Positions 54,298 through 64,000 of a DNA stretch of 64,000 nucleotides are shown one piece after another. Numbering within the stretch: position 1 is the stretch's first letter; each line of letters starts with the position of its first letter. The position numbers and the translations under genes were made by a program. The notes beneath the pieces are model-generated. The model was not told the DNA's origin and searched no databases. It saw only the letters and a list, made by a program, of their open reading frames with translations. The stretch spans positions 184,766,796-184,830,795 of the forward strand of contig CP136068.1 of the NCBI GenBank assembly GCA_032622095.1. Direction: 5' to 3'. The stretch comes from Siphonodentalium dalli. Lineage: Eukaryota; Mollusca; Scaphopoda; Gadilida; Siphonodentaliidae.

Positions 54298-55728
54298 ACG
54301 GCAATTTGGTGGACATCCCGCTGAAACTTACCGACATATTCTCACCTCGGACACATAAATATCATCTAGAGGACCGACGACGGTGAGGGTATACCGTCAT
54401 TAGGAGACGACATCAGATAAGAGGTGACCGATCGCGTGTGACTGATTTGATAGTAATGTCTTGTTGACGTGCTCATGCAGGATTTCATCAGGCGTCACGA
54501 GGGTAACAGGATTGTGTGATGTTACCATGGTAACGGGAGTGTGTGATGTCACTCGTACGAGGCTTGTGCTATGAGCAAACTGCCACTGCAGTCAAATGAT
54601 TCGAGTTTTTCATGAGAAACGGAGAATCAGCTCTAGCTGGTATGTGATAATGCTTGTGTTATCCCGACTGAGATGCTAGTCCAGTTGTTATATGGTCCCA
54701 CTAACGCCATTGTAAAAAGTCTGTTGTCTGGCAATTTAGCCAAAACATTCTGTTGATAGTCGATAACTTTTTATTTTTCGAAGTGCCAGAATACAAACTC
54801 GGAATTGAAAATTCTTGGGAGATGAGCTAAATAAGTTCTATAACATATTAAAAAGTATGTTTGAATGAACTGAGAATCCTGATTGATGTTTATGGGTTAT
54901 TTCTGCTGAACAACTTTTGCATCATAATTATCGCTTATTTCAACGTAATACAGATGCTAAACATTGACATTGAAACAGTTGATTTTGTTTTGGCATTGTT
55001 AATTTGGCGATATCATTTAATTATGGCATCACTTGACACATGTTGCGACACATGTTGCCAGAAACTGAAGCCACTGTATAAAAATATGTTCCCAGTTACT
55101 CAATACATCATTACAGTCTCGTGAGAATTAATTGAAAAATTTGTGGTGATATTTTTCAAGAACAATACAATTTATTTCATTGTGTCACAATTTTGAGAAT
55201 GCGGTCATTGCCTGAGAACTTAGACTTTTTGTTAATGGCATAACACTCTTGGCGAGCACTATAAACCTTATTTAACTCTTTAGTGACAGGAACAACCAGA
55301 TCAGTCCTAAAATAATATTAACATTGACAAGGGTGTTCAATCTCCACAAATGATTATATATTTCTGTTTAATTTTGACAGAAGACTGAACCCTACTTTTC
55401 TCAAACAATCAAGTTTAAAAAATGGGCCGGTGCTGATTTAAAGTGAATAAGTAAATGAATTCAATGGCATTCTGTACATTTTTTGCTTTGAATGATTTTG
55501 AACTCAAAACAAAACCTTCATCTGAAATTTACTTCATGAAAAAAACCCTATTAAAGAATATTCTAATTGAAATTCAAGACTGTGAAATTTACAATTGAGT
55601 ACTGGACATTCATGATTGAGCACCGAACATTTATGATTGAACACCGGACATTTACGATTGAACATCCGACATGTTTATTTGTGTCATTATATATTATAGT
55701 GCTGGCCTGGAGCAGTTGCAATTCTATT
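54298..55728. other. SLC6 3' UTR and flank
   Basis: No gene recognised. ATTAAA at 54847-54852 is the first near-canonical poly(A) signal. Small repeats: tgtgtgatgt(t/c)ac with ccatggtaacggg at 54515-54560, and four short copies of ggacattyaygattgarcac (55605-55670). Confidence 0.4.
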
Positions 55729-56733
55729 CTCTCAGGGTCCTAATAATAATCTATATCCTACATGAGAGGGTGAATACTTTTGATACATTCAGTAAAATAC
55801 CGGGTGCCACCTAAACACACCTAGATAGCTCGATATGCAACGGAATCAGAATTAATGGTTGATAGCTCGATATGCAACGGAATCAGAATTAATGGTAGAT
55901 AGCTCGATATGCAACGGAATCAGAATTAATGGTAGATAGCTCGATATGCAACGGAATCAGAATTAATGGTAGATAGCTCGATATGCAACGGAATCAGAAT
56001 TAATGGTAGATAGCTTGATATGCAACGGAATCAGAATTAATGGTAGATAGCTCGATATGCAACGGAATCAGAATTAATGGTAGATAGCTCGATATGCAAC
56101 GGAATCAGAATTAATGGTAGATAGCTCGATATGCAACGGAATCAGAATTAATGGTAGATAGCTCGATATGCAACGGAATCAGAATTAATGGTAGATAGCT
56201 CGATATGCAACGGAATCAGAATTAATGGTAGATAGCTCGATATGCAACGGAATCAGAATTAATGGTAGATAGCTCGATATGCAACGGAATCAGAATTAAT
56301 GGTAGATAGCTCGATATGCAACGGAATCAGAATTAATGGTTGATAGCTCGATATGCAACGGAATCAGAATTAATGGTAGATAGCTCGATATGCAACGGAA
56401 TCAGAATTAATGGTAGATAGCTCGATATGCAACGGAATCAGAATTAATGGTTGATAGCTCGATATGCAACGGAATCAGAATTAATGGTTGATAGCTCGAT
56501 ATGCAACGGAATCAGAATTAATGGTTGATAGCTCGATATGCAACGGAATCAGAATTAGAACATGTCAAGTTATGATAAGTCTGCATATATTTAAGTCAAA
56601 TAAATGTAAAGACCCATAAAGGCACTCAGACCCATATAGGCACACAGACCTATATAGGCACTCCACGGAACAGAAAATGTCAAATAGTTAATTACTTACA
56701 AGTATTTTCATTTCATGATTTGGACCCTGAGAG
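55729..56733. mobile_element. Inverted-repeat element enclosing a minisatellite
   Basis: CTCTCAGGGTCC at the left and its complement GGACCCTGAGAG at the right, with the 37-bp array in the middle. No target duplication is clear. The termini resemble those at 61814-62115. Confidence 0.6.
55824..56558. repeat. 37-bp minisatellite, 20 copies
   Basis: Unit starting gatagctcgatatgcaacgg and ending cagaattaatggt(a/t). Nearly identical; one copy has gcttgat and several have ttgat junctions, clustered at the right and at the first copy. Confidence 0.95.
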
Positions 56734-58286
56734 TTCTACAATCAGGTTACATTTGTTGCCATGGTTACATTGGTTGCCATGGTTATATTGGTTGTCATGA
56801 GATAATATACTCCACTTCATCAATGTTCAAATTATTTATTATTCTCTCAACTAACACAAGTTTTAAAATAATATCTCACTTTCTGTTTAAAGCTTTAAAC
56901 TTAGTTTAAAGAGCACAATTTCAACTATTAAATTATGAATTGGAAATAATTCATTCAATAAGAGACGCATTATAGTTTAAATATTTCATTCAATAAGAGA
57001 TGCTTTATAGTTTAAATATTTCTTGACTCTATTTGTTTAATTTAGTTTCAGATTAATAGTAAAATGAGTAAAATTTAGAAACAATTGTTTAATAAGTAGT
57101 GTCTGCTCCTTTTATTGTAGCTGTGATTTTTAGTGTTGAAATGATTAGTCGACGTCTTCCAAAATCAACTACAAAATTGCCAGTTGACTGATCGCACATT
57201 TTGCCGAGGATGATTGATAAAACTATGGTTATGACTGATTTTATTCATGACTACGTGCATTATATGGGCATAATTAGCATGGATCCCATGGGTAGAAAGC
57301 ATGGACATGTGGTTTTGAAGGTGCAAATCTTACTCAGTAACCAAACTAGCCTAGTCATGATTACATATGCAGTCAAAAGAGAAGGCGCTCAATAGTGTTG
57401 AAACGATTAGTGAATTTCAAAGTCGACTGGTCGAGGCCAAAAAGTCGCGTTGGGTCGACTAGTTGGTACCCGATATCAAACTTTCAAACATAACATGGTA
57501 CGGAAAATTCATCGTACATGGCGTACACTGATGACTGATGCAATGACGTCTATTGCATAGACACCAATTTATTTGGGAAATAATACAGTGAACATCTTCA
57601 TATTTATTCAACACACTGAATATAATTATATAATTAGATATGTGGTGGATAATGATTAGAAACACGATCTTTTATAAAGGTTTTTAATTTAATATCAGCG
57701 TTCGAGATTTCGTTTATAGTCACGTGATCACCAATAAACCGGTGCCGAGCGGGGTCACTATAAAATGTTAATGTTCCGACTAAATACGCCTTATAGTATA
57801 GGCTACGTTGTAGAATATGATAGCCAGTTCTTAATGTCAGGATCATTTATATATGGTAGCACCAATGACGTCACCTTAAACGACCTTCACACAGCGTCGC
57901 ATCATAACCCGACAGTGCGAGACCAATTGAAATATACACAGTGTCTAGATCAAAGCGGTCTCCGACAAACGATAAAGCCGCGTCAATCATTGCCATCATG
58001 TCGTAGTGATGTCTTTGACCTCAAACGACGAGTGAGACATTGTGTTGTCAATTTCATTCTTTCAATTAATAGTCGGGTCACCATGTGTGTCTATACTAGT
58101 AAAACTGTCAATTCCGGGTGCCACCAAACGTTATACTTACCTTAACTTATGCGCAGTTAACACCGTTTATGGCGGAATCAATCTTGAAAATGTTATACAT
58201 GTAACTAACACACTATGTTCCGACTAGTCGACGGCAAAATTCAGAGTCGACATTCTGACATTTCAGCGTCAATTACAGCTAGTCGA
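56734..58286. other. 3' flank; hAT-like fragments
   Basis: Triplicate ggttacattggttgccat-type repeat at 56744-56800. From 57130 to 58286 there are scattered 'attagtcgac' and 'actagtcgac' motifs (57145, 57400, 57460, 58225, 58275), as in hAT ends. The two longest frames (57765-58145 +, 57634-57846 -) have no recognisable domain. Confidence 0.4.
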
Positions 58287-58704
58287 TTTGCAGAATGAGG
58301 TCCCCAGAGGGTGAATTTAGTGACGCTATCCCGCATAGCGGGCTAGCATCACTAAATTCACCCTCTGGGGACCTCATTCTGCTTAGGTTCTCAACTGATA
58401 AGGCAGACCTAGGATCAGATTGAAGTTCCCCAGTTGAAGTTGGTGATGTTCACCCATTGGGCACCTCAATTATGAATTTTATCTTCTGCAAATTAGGGGA
58501 TATAGAAACTTCATAGAAGGGAAATATAACTAAAACAATGTTAATTTGATACTGTAGATACTTCCCAGGAGATGAGGCCTAAGCAGAATGAGGTCTCCAG
58601 AGGGTGAATTTGGTGATGCTAGCCTGCTGTGCGGGATAGCATCACTAAATTCACCCTCTGGGGACCTCATTCTGCAAATGACAGTCACACTATTTGCAGG
58701 CTTG
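58287..58704. mobile_element. Family E long-form MITE, left terminus missing
   Basis: Two hairpins, the same spacer as 22693-23135, and right end TTTGCAGGCTTG. Confidence 0.8.
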
Positions 58705-59018
58705 TATGTGATATGGTTTCGACTAGTGAACATGGAATAGTAAATTCACTAATCTTTTCAGCACTATTAATATTGTTCCTTAACTTTTCACTTGATGGCC
58801 AAAGAACTAAATTTATCCGATCTGATCGGATCAGTTTTAAAAACTGTTATAAACAGTGCACTAGAAAAAAATAGTTTTGTCTCTATTTTACGCTTTTAAA
58901 TATTAAATCAAAACTAAAGTGTGAATACGAGAAAGTCTACCAAAAAATAAACAATTATATCTGACAATCTGCAGTGGATAGGGTAACACTTTACATTGAG
59001 AATTTGTTCATGGAGATA

Positions 59019-59231
59019 CAGTAATTCCCAAAAATAACCGACTCCTTAACCACAGCAGAATTATTGGTAATTTTTCAGGATTTAGTTGGAAATATGGATT
59101 GTTGCCATCCACCGGAAGCTCTCATTGAGAGCTTTCCAATGAATGCCATTAAGCCATATTTCAGACTAAATCCTGAAAAATTACCCATGATTCTACTGTG
59201 ATTAAGGAGTCGATTATTTAGGTCATTTTTG
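59019..59231. mobile_element. Family D MITE, diverged
   Basis: CAGTAATTCCCAAAAATAACC to a mutated right end (ggtcatttttgta); TA at both sides. Confidence 0.75.
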
Positions 59232-59404
59232 TATGTTGAACTTGAAGCATATCATAAATTGTTAATATATGTAATCAAATGAGATTATATTTTATGCAAC
59301 GACATACTTTGATACAGTGTTTATCATGTACAGCCGATGTTAATATACCATGAGGATCAAATCAACTCTAATCTTCATGTTTTTATTGGCTGTGTATGAC
59401 CCAT

Positions 59405-59590
59405 GCTATAGCTGTGGACTAATCCCGAGCCGGGTATATAACAATAATATACATGCTATACAGCTGGGGACTAATCCCGGTATATAACAATAATATACAT
59501 GCTATACAGCCGGGGACTAATCCCGGTATATAACAATTAATATACATGCTATACAGCCGGGGACTAATCCAGGTATATATATATAACAAT
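59405..59590. repeat. ~50-bp tandem repeat, about 4 copies
   Basis: Unit with gctatacagccggggactaa and tcccggtatataacaa; unit length varies slightly. Confidence 0.85.
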
Positions 59591-60635
59591 GTAGCTATTT
59601 CCACAGTTCCTAAATGAACTTTCTTTGTTGATCGAAGATCTTGAAAAAATGACTGACATGAAACATCCTCAGTTGGCCTTGGTAGTGCACCTTGGAAAAA
59701 ACAGTTGACAATTGTTGATAAATTGCCTTGAATTGCACTAGGTCTGACCTGTTGAAAAATTTAAGAAATTGTAACAAATATCATCTTAAATGACATGCTG
59801 AGCAGGAAAGTAGCCAAGGCTATTTTGATATCTGTTACAGGTTAATGTGCCCATTCTCTCAGACTAGAACTTCTAATGGCCCCAAATTCGTAGTGAAATT
59901 TCCACTTTTTCAAGGCAATGTGCCCTAATTCAACAATATACTGTATTAATTAGCAATTGCAATAGACCCTTTTATTTAAATGATTCAATCCGAAAATTTT
60001 GTCATCTGAAACTATATTGAGATATCCTTGGGTGTAAAACAGCATCCCCAATAAATATACGGATTCTACCCGGATGCTGAGAGCATGTGTGGAATGGCTT
60101 AGTCCCTGAATAGAGAGGCTGTGATATCATGGTACCAAAATAATCAGATACTGCCTCGACATTCAATGATCCACATCGATAGAGAACATATATAAAATAT
60201 TTCAGAAATGGGTGTCGAAAATACATTATGTTCTCTCACAATTCAGGGTATTTTTCCAAGATCTGAAACAAAAATAACCTCATTTTATAGTAATTTGTAA
60301 ATGAAATCATATAATTATTATATTGTGCTGGGATCAGGACTCGACGGTTCTATGAGATTAACTAAGAATTCCGACAAAGAATTCTCACAATTTGTAGCTT
60401 ACGATTTTACTTGCATATGTGGCTATGTAGTCCTAGTTTCCTTTGACGAAACCAGCAAGTGGAATCGGTAGGACAAACAGAATGTATAATATAGAATAAA
60501 CCTGGTTACTTTCACAATTGTGACTTTATTATTATATTGGTGTTTCAGATGAGTGGGTAATTTACACTTAAAGTACGCTATAGAAGTTTATGTAATTCAT
60601 ACTTTGACGTAAATGAGTATTATCTGACCTTACTA
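59591..60635. other. No gene recognised
   Basis: AT-rich flank with no repeat or exon that I can support. Confidence 0.35.
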
Positions 60636-61255
60636 CAGTAATGCCCTAAATAATCGACTCCTTAACCACAGATGTAGTGGGTGTGTGTTATTGAAGGATA
60701 AGGCGCTGTGGTCGTTAACCCTTTACCCAACAAACCGGCCAAAACCGGCCAAATAAAGCTTCAACAGCCTAAAATATCTTCGGTCTGTCTCAATAAAACC
60801 ATACACATATGGATATCATTGGAACCGGCTCATTGACCACATTGTGATGGTTATAGTTATGCCCTGTGCCAATGCATTCTCTTATATATGCGAGTCGACC
60901 ATAGGTCGCCTCGCATATATAAGAGAATGCATTGGCCTAAAAAAAAATCTTTTTAAACATTTTTTCTACATTCTTTAACAATTTTATAATTTTTAATGTG
61001 TTAAGCCAATGCATTCTCTTATATATGCGAGGCGACCTATGGTCGACTCGCATATATAAGAGAATGCATTGGCACAGGGCCCTCCTGTTGGGTAAAGGGT
61101 TAACCACTGCAGAATTATGGGTAATTTTTCAGGATTTAGTAGCTCTCACTGAGAGCTATCCGATGAATGGCAACAATCCATATTTCCGACTAAATCCTGA
61201 AAAGTTACCCATAATTCTGCTGTGGTTAAGGAGTCGATTATTTAGGGCATTACTG
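60636..61255. mobile_element. Family D MITE split by a family A insertion
   Basis: CAGTAATGCC at 60636 and GGCATTACTG ending 61255, TA-flanked. Family A occupies 60715-61103, and the D sequence resumes at its TTAACCAC site. About 45 bp of extra sequence (atgtagtgggtgtgtg...) precede the insertion. Confidence 0.8.
60715..61103. mobile_element. Family A MITE nested in family D
   Basis: Complete, TTAA at both ends; spacer shortened. Confidence 0.87.
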
Positions 61256-61590
61256 TAGCTGGTTTATGTCGAAGAAAACTTAGGACCAGTGACTATGTTG
61301 TGATATTCATTAGTGGTGCTTTCTGATTTGCACATGCTATAGTCCTGAAGGAAAAATGGCTACTCAAAACATTTGCCTCAGTGGGAACATTTAACCAAAA
61401 TATACTATACTTTATAGTAACATTGGTACATTTTCGTTAGATATTCGAAATCTAAAGAGTCGAAATCAGCTGCTGTTGTCAAGAAAGTGAAGTGAAATGA
61501 TTCAAATCCAATTTATATATGTTCATCACTTGTACAATTTATAATTCACACTAATAGGCAGGTTGAGAATCTTGTACTTGTAACTTCTGA

Positions 61591-61708
61591 CAGAATGAGG
61601 TTCCCAGAGGGTGAATTTGGTGATACTAGCCCACTGTGCTGGATAGCGTCACTAAATTCACCCTCTGAGGACCTCTTTCTGCAAATGACAGACACACTAT
61701 TTGCAGGC
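61591..61708. mobile_element. Family E MITE, one hairpin
   Basis: cagaatgaggttcccagagg to tttgcaggcg; only the right half is present. Confidence 0.75.
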
Positions 61709-61813
61709 GCGGCCAGAAGTCACAAATACATACATCTGAACCTGTCTTATTTTCATCACGTCTATATCAATATTATAATTCCTGCCGTTTAGTCTCCCCA
61801 TCTAAACATTCAT

Positions 61814-62115
61814 ACTCTCGGGATCCGAATAATGAATATCATATATAGTACACAGTACACGGATAAATACTAAGGTAATGCCATAAATAATCAACTCCTT
61901 AACCACAGCAGAATTATGGGTAATTTTTCAGGATTTAGTCGGAAATATGGCTTGTTGCCAGTCATCGGAAAGCTCTCGGCGAGAGCTTTCCGATGAATGG
62001 CAACAAGCCATATTTCCAACTAAATCCTGAAAAGATACCCATAATTCTGCTGTGGTTGAGGGGTCGATTATTTAGAGCATTACTGTACATGCATGATTAT
62101 TTGGATTCCGAGAGT
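61814..62115. mobile_element. CTCTCGG-ended element enclosing a family D copy
   Basis: ACTCTCGGGATCCGAATAATG at the left and its imperfect complement (ttatttggattccgagagt) at the right surround the family D element. Confidence 0.55.
61873..62085. mobile_element. Family D MITE, nested
   Basis: Full palindrome; left end altered to aggtaatgcc, right end intact with TA. Confidence 0.8.
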
Positions 62116-62555
62116 TCTCATTCTGTTTCAATATGTGACATTTTAAAATAATTCTGTCATTTCACAACCAGTTATATGCGACGTCCTACACACAAACTTA
62201 CTGAAGTTGAATAAATTCTATGTTAATTTAAAATCAAGAATAACACACTACTCACTTCATTATAAAAACATGAATGAGAAATTCAGTGGTAAGAGATCAA
62301 ATGAAACATTTTAATTAGCATATTTTCTCCACAAGAAGACTTTTTTGGCTTTATATATTAGAGTGTGTTGTTTATGAGTCACATATAAATCAGATGTTAT
62401 ATATACGGAGTTATGAGATGACAGCGTTCCTAAGGAGGGTATGATATCTCACATGTGTATTACGGATAACTGCCAGTGGCGTTAATGATCTCATTATATG
62501 TGTCTTTATCAGGGCTGTCATGTTTTCTGATGATGTAATAATCCAGTAGCCATGG
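62116..62555. other. No gene recognised
   Basis: AT-rich spacer. Confidence 0.3.
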
Positions 62556-62945
62556 TTAACCCTTTACCCAACAGAAGGGCCCTGTGCCAATGCATTCTCT
62601 TATATATGCGAGTCGACCATAGGTCGCCTCGCATATATAAGAGAATGCATTGGCTTAATACATTAAAAATTATAAAATTGTTAAAGAATGTAAGAAAAAG
62701 TGTTAAAAAAAGATTTTGTTTAGGCCAATGCATTCTCTTATATATGCGAGGCGACCTATGGTCGACTCGCATATATAAGAGAATGCATTGGCACAGGGCA
62801 TAACTGTAACCATCACAATGTGGTCAAGGAGCCGGTTCCAATGATATCCATATTTGTATGGTTCTATTGAGACAGACCGAAGATATTTTAGGCTGTTGAA
62901 GCTTTATTTGGCCGGTTTTGGCCGGTTTGTTGGGTAAAGGGTTAA
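62556..62945. mobile_element. Family A MITE
   Basis: Complete, TTAA at both ends, unique segment on the right. Confidence 0.88.
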
Positions 62946-63826
62946 TAGTTTATGTTTAGCGTCATCCATGATTTGAGAATTAAATGCGAAATATGGTGAT
63001 TATTCATTATTAATTACTGAGGATAGGATTCTGAAGATACTTATATAGTACAAAGTTATTATAATATAACATAACTATTAAAGTGATATGAAACACTCCA
63101 GTATGGTGATCAAATAGAAATGGAGAATAATCTTGCTCAAAGTAGTAATTTTTTCAAATAGTATATCCAAATTGACAACACACACCGTCATTCTTATATA
63201 TGAATTAAATGCAGCGACTCTCGATGGCGAAATTGCGTTCGTTAGTTTATCGCTGATAGATGCGTCCTGAATCGAGTAGTAAATATTTACAATTGAGCGT
63301 AGTTCTGACAATGTTTTCTATGGACTGGTACGGTTGATTTGCATCAAATTTTCGGCGATGTTAGTAGAATGTTACATTCCTTCAGTTGTCATAGCGCCTA
63401 AATACTAACATCAGTTTCACGCACCCGAACAAGTACATAATATGTCTTTAACACCAATATTGTTTACATTCATTTTATGTGAATGAAGCATCTGTCTGGG
63501 GACTAAAGATTAAATGTTCCTATCTGAATTTTCACAAGGGAGACTCATTGTGACAATGGAATTGTGCATTGTGCCAATAATTAATCAAATTCATAATTTT
63601 CTGCCAAAAACGGAAACGTGGCGATTGACACTAAACATTAAATTAACTAACCATGGCGTAATCATACCAAATCACATCTGCTTATTGATTGTCAGTCATT
63701 GATTAATCGTGACAGCTCTACTCTTCTAGACTGTACGTCATCTGTCAAGTTAATCACATCATTTATGTAGTGCCTTCTGGTGTCCAAAATCACCGTTATA
63801 TTCCACAAACTGAGACCATGAATCTA
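62946..63826. other. No gene recognised
   Basis: AT-rich; the frame at 63078-63311 (-) has no recognisable domain. Confidence 0.3.
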
Positions 63827-64000
63827 TTAACCCTTTACCCAACAGAAGGGCCCTGTGCCAATGCTTTCTCTTATATATGCGAGTCGACCATAGGTCGCCT
63901 CGCATATATAAGAGAATGCATTGGCTTAACACATTAAAAATTATAAAATTGTTAAAGAATGTAAGAAAAAATGGTAAAAAGTGTTAAAAAAAGATTTTTT
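63827..64000. mobile_element. Family A MITE, cut by the window edge
   Basis: TTAACCCTTTACCCAACA start and the first hairpin; the rest lies beyond the window. Confidence 0.85.

Noticed and set aside
55824-56558. Regular array that could be mistaken for CRISPR
   Set aside because: Units are directly contiguous with no variable spacers, in eukaryotic DNA with no cas genes: a minisatellite. The same holds for 10135-11400 and 1575-2195.
55729-56733. Helitron-type (pearl-like) element
   Set aside because: The central array fits, but the clear terminal inverted repeats and lack of a TC...CTRR end do not; left as an unclassified inverted-repeat element.
57765-58145. 126-codon + strand frame
   Set aside because: Lies among hAT-like 'actagtcgac' fragments, has no domain, and overlaps open frames in other phases.

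Overview
The window is AT-rich eukaryotic (animal) DNA: one intron-containing gene on the + strand, one intact intronless transposase gene, and a dense cover of short DNA transposons, hairpin repeats and minisatellites. Bacterial features (operons, ribosome binding sites, CRISPR) are absent. Several dispersed repeats have a style I associate with molluscan and other lophotrochozoan genomes (for example runs reading 'gagttatggccc', 'catggccgcc...ccatcttgga', and elements ending in AGGCCAAA). A bivalve-like marine invertebrate is my guess, but this is inference from repeat style and is not proven by any marker.

Layout. 1-20274: no recognisable exon; 59-bp and 77-bp minisatellites, several hairpin MITE families, and nested hAT-like elements. 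20275-54297: fourteen exons of an SLC6 sodium/chloride-coupled transporter, with all 13 introns GT-AG and all phases consistent, giving 637 residues from the first exon to a TGA stop. It most resembles glycine transporters (TM6 motif [11 protein letters not shown], with the Ser typical of GlyT2). The very N-terminus or true start codon is unresolved. The largest intron, 45055-54132, holds a co-oriented 846-residue hAT-superfamily transposase (ZMYM1/DUF4371 type) with its catalytic D, D and E and its CxxH and RW motifs intact. 54298-64000: 3' flank with no recognised gene; a 37-bp minisatellite of 20 copies inside an inverted-repeat element, and more MITEs.

The repeats fall into recurring families. 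(A, B, C) TTAA-flanked, piggyBac-like MITEs with three different outer termini that share one ~70-nt inner hairpin. (D) TA-flanked, pogo/Tigger-like palindromes starting CAGTAATGCC. (E) Double-hairpin elements starting CAAGCC with 8-bp target duplications (exact at four loci), hence hAT-like. There are also a PIF/Harbinger-like element with TTA duplications and smaller inverted-repeat families. Several lie very close to splice sites of the transporter gene. Two observations stand out. Exon 10's end and its splice donor have been amplified into eight tandem copies. The probable branch point of the last intron lies inside an E element.

All calls are from reading the sequence; no database search, folding or expression data were available.
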